A stretch of 64,000 nt of DNA, taken from positions 1,240,001 through 1,304,000 of the forward strand of contig NZ_OY771430.1 of NCBI RefSeq assembly GCF_963674565.1. Direction: 5' to 3'. The notes below the pieces were generated by a model, which did not search any database, was not told the DNA's origin, and saw only the letters and a program-made list of their open reading frames with translations. Position 1 is the first letter of the stretch. Each line of letters starts with the position of its first letter. Positions 37,742 through 46,906 of this stretch are shown here, piece by piece. Source of the DNA: an uncultured Carboxylicivirga sp. GTDB lineage: Bacteria; Bacteroidota; Bacteroidia; Bacteroidales; Marinilabiliaceae. The position numbers were made by a program, and so were the translations under genes.

Positions 37742-37765
37742 AAAGAAGCACAATTGTGCTTCTTT
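37742..37765 (-). terminator. Palindromic terminator after ffh
   Basis: A perfect 24-bp palindrome centred on CAATTG (arms AAAGAAGCACAA / TTGTGCTTCTTT) lies 14 bp past the ffh stop. It continues into TTTT on the minus strand, so it can end the ffh transcript, although folD lies just downstream. Confidence 0.8.
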
Positions 37766-37778
37766 GTAATCTTCTTAA

Positions 37779-39116
37779 TTATTTGCGTCGCCCCATTGGC
37801 ATTTTACCCATCATTTTACTCATTTTATTTCCCGTGGTCATCATCTTCATAACCTTTCGGGTATCATCAAATTGCTTAATGAGTCGATTTACTTCCTGAA
37901 TGGATGTTCCACTACCGGCTGCAATTCGTTTTTTACGACTTCCATCAATAACACTTGGTTGTTCTCTTTCTAAAGGTGTCATTGAACGAATAATGGCTTC
38001 AATTCCTTTAAAAGCATCATCATCAATATCTACATTCTTAAGCATTTTACCCATCCCAGGAATCATACCTGCCAAATCTTTCAGGTTACCCATCTTTTTG
38101 ATTTGTTGGATTTGCTTAAGGAAATCATCAAAGTTGAATTGGTTCTTGGCAATTTTCTTTTGAAGTTTACGGGCTTCTTCTTCGTCGAATTGTTCCTGGG
38201 CACGCTCAACAAGTGAAACAATATCACCCATGCCTAAAATCCGGTCGGCCATACGACTTGGGTGGAAAACATCCAATGCTTCCATTTTCTCGCCGGTACC
38301 CACATACTTTATAGGCTTGTCAACAACACTACGAATAGATAAAGCAGCACCACCCCGTGTATCACCATCTAATTTGGTAAGAACAACTCCATCAAAATCC
38401 AGACGATCGTTAAATTCCTTGGCAGTGTTAACAGCATCCTGACCCGTCATGGAGTCAACCACGAAAAGGATCTCATCAGGATTAGTTGCTTTTTTAACAG
38501 CAGCAATCTCGTTCATCATCTCCTCATCGATGGCCAAACGACCAGCGGTATCGATGATTACTACATCATGAGCACCTTTCTTAGCTTCTTTAATACCATC
38601 GGTAGCCAGTTTAACCGGATCTTTACAACCTTCTTCGGTATATACCTTTGCACCAATTTGCTCTCCTAAAACCTGTAACTGGTTAATCGCAGCAGGGCGG
38701 TAAACGTCACCAGCAACCAACAAAGGATTTTTGCCTTTTTTAGTTTTAAGTAAATTAGCCAGTTTACCGGTAAAAGTAGTTTTACCAGAACCTTGCAGAC
38801 CTGCAATAAGGATAATGGCAGGATTACCTTTCAGGTTAATATCTACCTGATTACCTCCCATTAATACCGCTAACTCGTCATGAACCAGCTTAACCATCAT
38901 TTCACCAGGCTTAACGGCTGAAAGCACGTTTTGGCCCATGGCTTTATCTTTAACGGTTTCGGTAAACTGTTTGGCTGTTTTATAGTTAACGTCGGCATCA
39001 AGCAGCGCTCGACGGATATCTTTTAATGTCTCTGCAATATTCAGTTCGGTGATTTTGTTTTCACCTTTCAGAAGTTTAAACGACTTTTCAAGCCTTTCAC
39101 TAAGATTCTCAAACAT
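37779..39116 (-). CDS. ffh: Signal recognition particle protein
   Basis: Ffh binds signal peptides and SRP RNA and, with FtsY, delivers nascent membrane proteins. The 445-residue protein has the N-domain (about 1-90), the G-domain with Walker A GLQGSGKTTF (about 109-118), DTAGRLAIDEEM and TKLDGDTRGGAALS, and the Met-rich M-domain (about 325-440) ending in KMPMGRRK. The length is normal. Confidence 0.97.
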   Translation of the reverse strand: MFENLSERLEKSFKLLKGENKITELNIAETLKDIRRALLDADVNYKTAKQFTETVKDKAMGQNVLSAVKPGEMMVKLVHDELAVLMGGNQVDINLKGNPAIILIAGLQGSGKTTFTGKLANLLKTKKGKNPLLVAGDVYRPAAINQLQVLGEQIGAKVYTEEGCKDPVKLATDGIKEAKKGAHDVVIIDTAGRLAIDEEMMNEIAAVKKATNPDEILFVVDSMTGQDAVNTAKEFNDRLDFDGVVLTKLDGDTRGGAALSIRSVVDKPIKYVGTGEKMEALDVFHPSRMADRILGMGDIVSLVERAQEQFDEEEARKLQKKIAKNQFNFDDFLKQIQQIKKMGNLKDLAGMIPGMGKMLKNVDIDDDAFKGIEAIIRSMTPLEREQPSVIDGSRKKRIAAGSGTSIQEVNRLIKQFDDTRKVMKMMTTGNKMSKMMGKMPMGRRK

Positions 39117-39181
39117 TCCTGTTAATCATTTAAAATGTGCTGCAAAATTAAAAATAATTGTTACCCTTTAAAACAAAAAAA

Positions 39182-39224
39182 AGGCCTAAACTTCTAAAAA
39201 TATAAATTCTTAGAAATCAGGCCT
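39182..39224 (-). terminator. Hairpin ending the quinone reductase transcript
   Basis: AGGCCT at both ends plus a TTCTAA / TTAGAA inner stem form a long imperfect hairpin. On the minus strand it is followed by a run of T (from A-rich 39171-39181). It lies between the quinone reductase stop and ffh. Confidence 0.7.
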
Positions 39225-39273
39225 CGAAAAATGTACAAACTATATGATGTTAATTATGGTATAGTGAATAAAT

Positions 39274-39870
39274 TCAGTTAGTTATAATTTGTTTAGTTGG
39301 TTCGAAAACTGAAAGGGCAACTTTTAAATGTTTTTCAATTTCTTCCGTTGATGCCGATGGTATTTGAGGAAAAAACTCCTGATGTTTTACTTCCATCCCA
39401 CAAAATTCAAAAATTTCACCTCCCTGAATTTTTCTAAAAGCTTCAATTAAACCTTTTTCTTCATATTCTTCTACGGTATTACCCATTGAAGTATACAAAT
39501 ACACTTTTTTATTGGTTAGCAAGCCTTCTATCCCATTTTTTCCAGCTTTGTAAGCAAAGCCGTAGGAGAAAATTTTATCGATATAACCCTTTAATATGGC
39601 TGGAAAACCGGCCCACCAAAGTGGATAAACCACGCTGATGATATTTGCTTCTTTAACCAGTTCTTGTTCTGTAAGAATATTTTCTTCCGTTTCTCCTTTT
39701 TTTAATTTTTCAAGATCAGAAGGCCAAAGTACCGGATCAAATTTCATTTCATACAAATCTCTAACAGTTGTTGACCATCCTCTCTTTTCACTCTCAGCTT
39801 TTAATGCATCCTTTAATTGAAAACTAAAACTTTTCTTTGATGGATGAGCATATATTATTAAGTGTTTCAT
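39274..39870 (-). CDS. Flavodoxin-fold NAD(P)H dehydrogenase (NQO1 / KefF-like)
   Basis: The 198-residue protein has MKHLIIYAHPSKKSFS at the N-terminus (FMN phosphate loop), VVYPLWWAGFPAILKGYIDKIFSYGFAY in the middle (quinone-site region) and YLYTSMGNTVEEYEEKG. These are marks of two-electron quinone reductases such as NQO1, YwrO and KefF. It should reduce quinones or act in redox defence in the cytosol. It is monocistronic. Confidence 0.88.
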   Translation of the reverse strand: MKHLIIYAHPSKKSFSFQLKDALKAESEKRGWSTTVRDLYEMKFDPVLWPSDLEKLKKGETEENILTEQELVKEANIISVVYPLWWAGFPAILKGYIDKIFSYGFAYKAGKNGIEGLLTNKKVYLYTSMGNTVEEYEEKGLIEAFRKIQGGEIFEFCGMEVKHQEFFPQIPSASTEEIEKHLKVALSVFEPTKQIITN

Positions 39871-40142
39871 TATTTATCAAAACTAATTATTACAATTCTA
39901 CAGTATCAGGTATTTCAATTACTGTTTAAGTAAAGACCAACAAAGCCTGAAAAAGTTCGATCATCAGAAGTTAAAAGTGGTAAATAATTGTTGAATATCT
40001 AACCTTTAAGGTGTTAAGGAGGTATTCAATCTCTCTGCTATTAAGAAATAAGACAAAGTCATGTTAGAAAAAATAAAGCTATTATCTTTGTTGACTGCCT
40101 AGGGCTGAACATATGTTGTAAATTTAAAAACGCAAAGATTTT

Positions 40143-43085
40143 ATGGAGCAGTTGGTTGCTGTTATTACGGAAAAGAGAAATATTGGATTAACGCTTATAC
40201 CTTTTTTTGTAGAAATAGAGGACGATAATTATTTGTCGTTAATTGAACCAGCCACAACCGAACATCTGACAGAAAATCGTTTTCCTTTTTCAGCATCTCA
40301 GAAAGAAATAGTTAAGCTGCTCAATACCATTAATGAGCAAAATATATTTAAGCGTTTCTCTAAACAGAAAACACAAAAACTCTTTTTTGATAATCTGGAC
40401 GAAAAATATGCAGAAGAACATATCAGACCTTATATTGATAAAAAGGTTGCCCAGGCTTTGGAAATAATAGCATTAGATAATACACCTGTATATTATAAAA
40501 ATCCAAAATATAGTCGATTATACAAAGCCGACCGTATTAATATTAGTCCCTTACACGACGAGGCTTTGTTCTCGTTTACTCTGGACAATTCAGGGCTTAA
40601 ATACACCCTTAAAATAAAAAAGGGAGATCAGTATTTTGGCTTAACCAATCGTGAAATTCTGGAGGTAACCAACACTCCTGCAACCTTTTTAATAAATAAT
40701 CAACTCTATCGTTTCGATAACATCGACAGTAAAAAATTTCGTCCGTTTATGCGGGTAAATCATGTACTTGTTCGAACACAAAGTGTTGAAACGTATATGA
40801 ATACTTTCGTACAGACCAGTATTCGAAATCATGATGTGGAAGCCATTGGTTTTGATATTATGGATAAAAAGGTTGAGATGCGACCGATTCTTGTATTAGA
40901 AAAAGATTTATCGCATAATCCTATTCTGACTTTAAAATTTAAATACGATCAGAAGGAATATCTGGCCGGAACTAAATCGGAAGTCTTTGTTGATTTGCAT
41001 AAAAATGCCGGTCATTATCATTTTTTACGTTTTAAGCGGAATAAATCGAATGAAGCTGCAGTAATTGAAGCCCTTAAGAATATGGGGCTGCGAAATGTGA
41101 GTGAATCGCAATACCTGCCAAAGAATATTTCCCTTGAACCTGAGGCAATGTTAAACCGGCTGATCGAGTGGATTAACCATCATTACGGTGACATTATTTC
41201 TAATAATATTATTCTGGTTCAAAACGGTTTTGAAGAAAGCTATTATACCGGTAAAGTTAAGCTGGAAGTAGCTTATACCGAAGATAATGACTGGTTTGAT
41301 ATTAATGCTGTTATCACGGTTGGTGAATTTAAAATACCTTTTCATAAGATACGTCAGCATATATTAAGAGGGAAACGTGAATATCTCCTGCCGAATAAAG
41401 AAATTTTTGTTATCCCAGAGGAATGGTTTGCCCGTTTCTCTGATCTGATGCATTTTGTGGAAGTAAAAGATAACAAATTGCTATTAGGCAAGATGCATTT
41501 TAACCTGTTGGATCAGGATAAGTTGACAGAAGTATCACCCGACTGGAAAAATAAAATTGGTCAGCTTATAAACGAAAACAGTGGAAGTTTACTGGATACT
41601 CCTTTAGGATTAAATGCTCAATTGCGGCACTATCAGCAGGAAGGTTATACCTGGATGCAACTGTTGAATAAGAATAACTTTGGTGGTATTCTGGCTGATG
41701 ATATGGGATTGGGTAAAACGATACAAACCATTTCGTTGTTGCTTCAGCAGTACAATCATTCAGGTCAGGATGAAGCATTAGATAAGCCTGAAGTACAGTT
41801 AGACCTTTTTGATAGTAATATTGTTTGTTTTAATAAAAGTACGTTACCTGCATCGTTAATTGTAATGCCTACCTCGCTGGTTCATAACTGGGCTAACGAG
41901 ATCAAGAAATTTGCACCTCAATTAAAGGTCTATTTATATACGGGTACCAACCGTGTTAAAACCAAAGAAATTGGTAAGATACTGCGTCATTATCATGTGG
42001 TTTTGAGTAGTTATGGTGTGGTTCGTAATGATATAGAATATCTGGGTAACTACCCGTTTCACTATGTTATTTTGGACGAAAGTCAGAATATTAAAAATCC
42101 CGGATCCAAGATTTATCAGGCTGTGTCTGAATTAAAATCAACATATCGTTTGGTACTGACCGGTACGCCTATCGAAAACGCGCTGGTTGATTTATGGGCG
42201 CAGATGAACTTTGTAAATAAAGGATTACTGGGTAGTTTAAACTTCTTTAAAAACAATTTTGCAGGTCCTATTGAGAAAAAGCAGAATGAAGAAAAAGAGA
42301 AGAAACTGCAACAATTGATTACTCCTTTTATTTTGCGACGGACCAAAGAAATGGTTGCCAAAGAGCTCCCTCCTGTTACTGAGCAGGTTTTACTGTGCGA
42401 TATGACTGAGGATCAACAAAAATTTTACGATAGGGAGAAATCAGGTATTAGAAATGAATTACTGAAGGCTGTTGAGCAAACCGGAATCAATAAAAATGCA
42501 ATCCTGGCGCTAAAAGCACTTACTAAATTACGTCAGATTGCCAACCACCCGGTATTAGTTGATAATACGTATAAAGGTAAATCAGGTAAATACCAGCAGA
42601 TTTTTGAAAAACTCGAGAATATTATCAAGGAAAAACATAAAGTATTGATCTTTTCATCTTTTGTGAAAGATCTGGAACTTATCGAAAAGGATTTAAAAGC
42701 TCAACGATTGAGATATTCGAAATTGGTAGGTTCAACCCTCGACAGAAATAAGGCTGTGGAAGAATTTACCAAAAACGAAGACTGCCGAATTTTTCTGATA
42801 TCGCTAAAAGCCGGTGGTGTTGGATTAAACCTGGTTGAAGCCGATTATGTATTTGTTCTTAATCCATGGTGGAATCCGGCAGCTGAAGCTCAGGCCATCA
42901 ACCGAGCTCATCGTATCGGACAGACGAAAAATGTATTTGTGTATAAATTTATTTCGGCCGATAGTATTGAGGAAAAGATTATGCGCTTACAGGAGAAGAA
43001 AATGGAGCTGGCCGACACCTTTATCACCACCAATAATCCGTTAAAAGATATTAGTGATTCGGAGCTAAAAGAATTATTTGCATAG
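40143..43085 (+). CDS. SNF2-family helicase
   Basis: The 980-residue protein has an uncharacterised N-terminal half (about 1-490) with no zinc SWIM motif visible. The SNF2 ATPase core follows: motif I ADDMGLGKTIQT (about 518), motif Ia near LIVMPTSLVHNW, motif II DESQ (LDESQNIKN), motif III LTGTPIEN, and in the second RecA lobe VLIFSSFVKDLELIEKDL and QAINRAHRIGQT (motif VI). These enzymes translocate on double-stranded DNA and remodel bound proteins. The role in bacteria is mostly unknown. It is followed after 83 bp by the GIN-domain gene. Confidence 0.9.
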   Translation: MEQLVAVITEKRNIGLTLIPFFVEIEDDNYLSLIEPATTEHLTENRFPFSASQKEIVKLLNTINEQNIFKRFSKQKTQKLFFDNLDEKYAEEHIRPYIDKKVAQALEIIALDNTPVYYKNPKYSRLYKADRINISPLHDEALFSFTLDNSGLKYTLKIKKGDQYFGLTNREILEVTNTPATFLINNQLYRFDNIDSKKFRPFMRVNHVLVRTQSVETYMNTFVQTSIRNHDVEAIGFDIMDKKVEMRPILVLEKDLSHNPILTLKFKYDQKEYLAGTKSEVFVDLHKNAGHYHFLRFKRNKSNEAAVIEALKNMGLRNVSESQYLPKNISLEPEAMLNRLIEWINHHYGDIISNNIILVQNGFEESYYTGKVKLEVAYTEDNDWFDINAVITVGEFKIPFHKIRQHILRGKREYLLPNKEIFVIPEEWFARFSDLMHFVEVKDNKLLLGKMHFNLLDQDKLTEVSPDWKNKIGQLINENSGSLLDTPLGLNAQLRHYQQEGYTWMQLLNKNNFGGILADDMGLGKTIQTISLLLQQYNHSGQDEALDKPEVQLDLFDSNIVCFNKSTLPASLIVMPTSLVHNWANEIKKFAPQLKVYLYTGTNRVKTKEIGKILRHYHVVLSSYGVVRNDIEYLGNYPFHYVILDESQNIKNPGSKIYQAVSELKSTYRLVLTGTPIENALVDLWAQMNFVNKGLLGSLNFFKNNFAGPIEKKQNEEKEKKLQQLITPFILRRTKEMVAKELPPVTEQVLLCDMTEDQQKFYDREKSGIRNELLKAVEQTGINKNAILALKALTKLRQIANHPVLVDNTYKGKSGKYQQIFEKLENIIKEKHKVLIFSSFVKDLELIEKDLKAQRLRYSKLVGSTLDRNKAVEEFTKNEDCRIFLISLKAGGVGLNLVEADYVFVLNPWWNPAAEAQAINRAHRIGQTKNVFVYKFISADSIEEKIMRLQEKKMELADTFITTNNPLKDISDSELKELFA

Positions 43086-43168
43086 TTTTTGTAGCTTAGT
43101 GCCGTAAATGCTTTACGCATTATTTAATTGAAAGAATAGCCATAAATAAAACTGAAAACATTAATTAT

Positions 43169-43855
43169 ATGAAAATATTAAGCACATTATTTCTGTCATT
43201 TTTTCTTGTGTTTGGAATGCAGGCTCAGGAAGAAGATTCTACCATACAGAAACAAGTACGTAAAATGGGATCATTCGACCGTGTTAAGGCCAGTAAAGGA
43301 GTAAATGTTACCTTGATAGAAGGAGAAAAAGAATCGGTTGAAGTACATATTAAAAACGGAGAGCTCAGCGACGTAATTACCGAATTAGATAGCCGCCAGT
43401 TGGTTGTTAAGATGAAAACCAAGATTTATAAAGGTGTGGCAGTACAAGTGTATGTAACGTACAAAACCATTCGTGAGGTTGAAACCGGATCCGGCGGTAG
43501 TATTGATGCTGAAAACACCATTTATGCCGATAAGCTGAAAATAAAGGCTGGTGCCGATTCAAGTATTGAACTGGATGTGGATGTAAATGCTGTTGAGGCT
43601 TCAGGTAATGCTGCCCGCATTGAATTATCGGGTGTTTGTAATGTGCAGGAAGTTAATATGGGTACCGGAGGTAAATATTACAGTTATCCGTTAGACAGTA
43701 AAGAAGCCGTTGTTAAAGCAACATTGGGTAGTACCATTGAAATTACTGTTAAGGAAAAACTAAATTCTTCAACCAGTACCGGTGGATCCGTTACTTACAA
43801 AGGCGAACCGGCAAAAATAGAAATTAAAGGAAAAGTTCAGGAAGCTGAAGAATAA
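43169..43855 (+). CDS. GIN-domain (DUF2807) exported protein
   Basis: The signal peptide (cleavage near GMQAQ) is followed by one beta-helix-like GIN domain: FDRVKASKGVNVTLIEGEKESVEVHI, then REVETGSGGSIDAEN and later GNAARIELSGVCNVQEV, with repeated short beta strands. The family was named a putative auto-transporter adhesin, but its role is unproven. It lies between the SNF2 gene and the tRNA gene used by the island. Confidence 0.85.
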   Translation: MKILSTLFLSFFLVFGMQAQEEDSTIQKQVRKMGSFDRVKASKGVNVTLIEGEKESVEVHIKNGELSDVITELDSRQLVVKMKTKIYKGVAVQVYVTYKTIREVETGSGGSIDAENTIYADKLKIKAGADSSIELDVDVNAVEASGNAARIELSGVCNVQEVNMGTGGKYYSYPLDSKEAVVKATLGSTIEITVKEKLNSSTSTGGSVTYKGEPAKIEIKGKVQEAEE

Positions 43856-43889
43856 ATCAGCTTCATTACAAACGAATTAGCAAAAAGGC

Positions 43890-43944
43890 GCAAAGAAAGC
43901 TGTATTCAGCACTTGTATTATACAATGAAATTACCTTTCTTTGC
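43890..43944. repeat. Inverted repeat between the GIN gene and tRNA-Arg
   Basis: GCAAAGAAAG (43890-43899) and CTTTCTTTGC (43935-43944) are perfect 10-bp complements separated by 35 bp. The pair could be a long hairpin that ends the GIN transcript, but no T run follows. Confidence 0.55.
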
Positions 43945-43986
43945 ACCGCATTTGAGCCAAGGGGCTTTAAAAATGTTCAAAATATT

Positions 43987-44060
43987 GGTTCCGTAGCTTA
44001 ATTGGATAGAGCACCTGGTTACGGCCCAGGAGGTTAGGGGTTCGAGTCCCTTCGGGATCA
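43987..44060 (+). tRNA. tRNA-Arg(ACG)
   Basis: A full cloverleaf folds from 74 nt: acceptor GGTTCCG with CGGGATC, D arm GCTTAATTGGATAGAGC, anticodon stem CCTGG with loop TTACGGC and CCAGG (anticodon ACG), and a T arm with loop TTCGAGT. The discriminator base is A and CCA is not encoded. Its 3' 17 bp are part of the island's direct repeat, so integration kept the gene intact. Confidence 0.97.
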
Positions 44061-44062
44061 CA
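44044..44062. repeat. Attachment repeat at the tRNA end
   Basis: GAGTCCCTTCGGGATCACA spans the T-loop to the 3' end of tRNA-Arg plus 2 bp. The same 19 bp recur at 57657. Flanking bases differ on both sides, so the shared core ends here. Confidence 0.92.
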
Positions 44063-44084
44063 GATTGAATATTGATTTCAGTTC

Positions 44085-44118
44085 AAAAGCACTTAAAGTT
44101 AACACTTTAGGTGCTTTT
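44085..44118. terminator. Hairpin just inside the island's left end
   Basis: AAAAGCACTTAAAGT and ACTTTAGGTGCTTTT form a long stem around TAAC, with one G-T pair and a T run on the plus strand. It probably replaces the tRNA's displaced terminator. A partial copy of the arm, ACTTTAAGTGCTTT, recurs at 57606-57619 near the other end. Confidence 0.75.
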
Positions 44119-44167
44119 TGTTTTTTGTGAAGGTGTCAAATTTAGCCATAAAAACACATGCTAAACG

Positions 44168-44223
44168 AGACTAAATCGAGACCCTTCTATCAATAAGCAT
44201 GATCCCTCCTATAGGTCTCGATT
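44168..44223. repeat. Inverted arm-like repeats at the left end of the island
   Basis: AATCGAGACC (44174-44183) and GGTCTCGATT (44214-44223) are exact inverted copies 30 bp apart. The left copy lies within GAGACTAAATCGAGACC, which recurs with one change at 57585-57601 close to the right end. Such repeated short sites near both ends fit arm-type sites for the integrase or sites for an excision factor. Confidence 0.6.
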
Positions 44224-44359
44224 AAATAGATTAACACTCTGATATTTTGAAATTTAAATTAGCGTGTTTTGATGCGATTTGGGTTTTAAAATTGTAATTC
44301 TCCTGCATAACTTAGAGACCATCAGAACACAGAATCTTTAACTTTTAAAACTGTGTGTT

Positions 44360-45556
44360 ATGAGAATTACAACAAACTTCCTTTTAAAAAAGGCAAAAAG
44401 AAGAAGTGATGGAACCTACCCTATTTACATTAGAGCTACTTTGGATGGCAGGCGTATCGAATTGTCAACAGGAGTCTTTGTTTCTGATGAAAGCTGGAAT
44501 AAAACAGAACAGAAAATCATTAACAAATATCCTAATGCAAAATTATTAAATAACCGACTTTCTAAAGTTGTTAATAAACTAATCGAAATCCATTATCAGT
44601 TGGAAGCGCTGGGCGATGAATACGATATTCAATCCATAAAAGAACATTTTAGCGGAACACCCAAATTTTATTTGGTTAATACCTTTCAAATAGTAATTGA
44701 CTCTATCGAAAAGAAAGTTGGGTTTGGCTATTCATACGGAACCTACAAACACTATAAAACCACACTCAAACGTCTGAAGTTATTTTTAAATGATTCATAC
44801 AATAAACAAGATATTTCACTTAACAAGATTGATTATAACTTCCTTAATTCTTTTGATACCTGGCTGAAAGTGAAACATCAGGTTTCGGGACATACCGTTG
44901 GGAAATATCACAAACAGCTTAAGAAAGTGCTTAATGATGCTATAGCCCTAAAATTATTGGACAAAAATCCGTATACCAACTTTAAAATTAAGAGTTATCA
45001 AGGAAAGCGGGATTTTCTAACCATGGAAGAAGTCAATACCATTGAAGGAAAACAATTTGAGTTCGCCAGAATAAATGTAGTAAGTGACATTTTTATTTTT
45101 GCATGCTATACCGGATTATCTTATTCAGATATAGCCAATCTCACATTAAAGCACATTATGCGAGGTGATGATAATGAAGAATGGATTGTAGTTGATCGCA
45201 AGAAAACAGATAATCGTTGTCGTATACCCTTATTACCCAAAGCTAAGTGTATCATTGAGAAGTATAAGGATTATCCGGTCAGTAATAATAAAGGCAGACT
45301 TTTACCTGTTAATTCCAATCAAAAAATGAACGCCTATTTAAAAGAGATCGCAGATATCTGTAAAATCAATAAGAACTTATCTATGCATGTTGCCAGACAT
45401 ACTTTTGCAACTTCTGTTACATTAGCTAATGGTGTACCTATTGAGACAGTCTCCAAAATGCTTGGGCATGATTCGCTTAAGACAACTCAGATTTATGGAA
45501 AAATCATTGATTCTAAAATCAGTAAGGATATGAAAAAGTTGAAAGCACTTTTGTAA
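44360..45556 (+). CDS. Tyrosine recombinase / integrase (IntDOT-like)
   Basis: The 398-residue integrase has an N-terminal arm-binding domain (about 1-85, FLLKKAKRRSDGTYPIYIRATLDGRRIELSTGVFV), a SAM-like core-binding domain (about 100-200) and a catalytic domain. Motifs: box I has ACYTGLSYSDIANL with Ser where the first catalytic Arg usually stands, as in IntDOT of Bacteroides; a Lys in DRKKTD; HVARHTFAT; LGHDSLKTTQIY with the nucleophilic Tyr. It sits 300 bp inside the island next to tRNA-Arg and should catalyse integration and excision there. Reading is away from the tRNA. Confidence 0.94.
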   Translation: MRITTNFLLKKAKRRSDGTYPIYIRATLDGRRIELSTGVFVSDESWNKTEQKIINKYPNAKLLNNRLSKVVNKLIEIHYQLEALGDEYDIQSIKEHFSGTPKFYLVNTFQIVIDSIEKKVGFGYSYGTYKHYKTTLKRLKLFLNDSYNKQDISLNKIDYNFLNSFDTWLKVKHQVSGHTVGKYHKQLKKVLNDAIALKLLDKNPYTNFKIKSYQGKRDFLTMEEVNTIEGKQFEFARINVVSDIFIFACYTGLSYSDIANLTLKHIMRGDDNEEWIVVDRKKTDNRCRIPLLPKAKCIIEKYKDYPVSNNKGRLLPVNSNQKMNAYLKEIADICKINKNLSMHVARHTFATSVTLANGVPIETVSKMLGHDSLKTTQIYGKIIDSKISKDMKKLKALL

Positions 45557-46228
45557 CTTACCAGATATTTTGAATAATTAGCTCCTCGCTTTGATTATAA
45601 CTTAAGAGTTTTTTTATAGACTCTCGGAGAGCAAGATTTTCGTTTTCAGGTACTGAAAAACACATCTTGCATTTGTTTTTAAGCAGGTAACTTTTCAGAA
45701 TCAGTTAGCTAAACTCTTTTTCTTTTTATTCCGGTTTCTATCTTTAAATACATACATCATTGCTTTTTTACATGCGTAAGCCACCCATCAATTAAGGGTA
45801 TGGTTTGGCAAAAGGAAGCGGAATAAAAAGCCCTTGAGTTGGCAGGAGAAATCAATTCAAATATATTTTGAGCGGTCAAAGCAAAGGGCTTGTATTATGA
45901 GGAACGAGATAATAACAAGCTTTTTGCTGTCGGGGTTGTGTGTTGGGTAAGAAAATTTTTTTGATTGATTTCGGCGGGTTTATGCCGAACACTTTTGTCA
46001 GAACCATGACCGAAAACATTTTTGCTGAAGCATGGATAAAAAGCGTGTCTAAAAATAAGATTTTCGATAATTATTAAATGTAATTTAATCCTGGGTTTTG
46101 TGAGACGCTTCTGATTACTTTAAAAATAATATTTGATATTGTGTAAAGTCTTTATGAGATAATTATAGTTGAATAAATCATAACTACTTCTTTAGATTTT
46201 CTTTAAAATTCATCCTTATATTTATTCT
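45557..46228. other. 672-bp stretch with no supported gene
   Basis: Between the integrase and the response regulator I find no gene I can support. A nested hairpin lies at 45631-45670. A tiny frame of 31 codons (45982-46077, starting MPNTFVRTMTEN) is open but unsupported. The middle part (about 45780-45960) looks less AT-rich than its surroundings and could be a remnant of an older module or hold a transfer or excision site. Confidence 0.5.
45631..45670. repeat. Nested inverted repeat downstream of the integrase
   Basis: GCAAGAT (45631-45637) pairs with ATCTTGC (45664-45670), and inside it TTTTCAG pairs with CTGAAAA around a short GTA loop. The two stems give a stacked hairpin with an internal loop. 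There is no T run, so it is not an ordinary terminator. Confidence 0.6.
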
Positions 46229-46906
46229 ATGAAAATTTTAATTATAGAAGATGAGCTAGATCTTTTAGAGGAAATAAGCTCTTATCTATTAAAGGAAGAC
46301 TATATATGTGAAGTTGCCTGTAATTACAAGGATGCTCTTGAGAAATTACAAATTTACCACTACGATATTGCCATTGTAGATATTACACTACCAGGAGGTT
46401 CAGGACTTTCTTTGATCGAGTTATTAAAGAAAACTAATACTGATTCTGGCATTCTGATTATCTCTGCTAAAAATTCGCTTGACGACAAATTGAAGGGGCT
46501 TGAAATTGGTGCTGATGATTACATTACAAAACCTTTTCATTTAGCTGAATTGAATGCCAGAATTAAAGCGATAATAAGAAGACGGAAATTTGATGGTGTA
46601 ACAGAAATAATATTTAACGAGATTAAAATTAATCCCGAAGATAAAATAGTGGATGTAAACAACAATAAATTAAGGCTTACTAAAAAAGAGTACGATTTGC
46701 TCCATTTCTTTATTGCAAACAAGAATCGCTTACTTACCAAAGAATCAATAGCGGAACACCTTTGGGGCGATAACATTGATCTGGCTGATAATTTTGATTT
46801 TGTTTATACCCATATCAATAATCTCAGAAAAAAAATTATTGCAGCAGGAGGCACTGATTATTTACAAACTATTTATGGTATGGGGTATAAATACACCGAC
46901 TTATGA
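46229..46906 (+). CDS. OmpR-family response regulator
   Basis: The 225-residue protein has a receiver domain (1-120) with E7/D8, phospho-acceptor D51 (IAIVDITLPGGSG), and Lys in ITKPFHLAEL. A winged-helix output domain (about 130-225) has LRLTKKEYDLLHFF and TLH-like DFVYTHINNLRKKI, ending YGMGYKYTDL. It overlaps the kinase gene by 4 bp. It should bind DNA and control the efflux and lipid A genes of the island; no binding site could be identified. Confidence 0.94.
   Translation: MKILIIEDELDLLEEISSYLLKEDYICEVACNYKDALEKLQIYHYDIAIVDITLPGGSGLSLIELLKKTNTDSGILIISAKNSLDDKLKGLEIGADDYITKPFHLAELNARIKAIIRRRKFDGVTEIIFNEIKINPEDKIVDVNNNKLRLTKKEYDLLHFFIANKNRLLTKESIAEHLWGDNIDLADNFDFVYTHINNLRKKIIAAGGTDYLQTIYGMGYKYTDL

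Noticed and set aside
45982..46077. A 31-codon open frame before the response regulator
   Set aside because: Too short, with no signal peptide or recognisable motif; it may be chance or a remnant.
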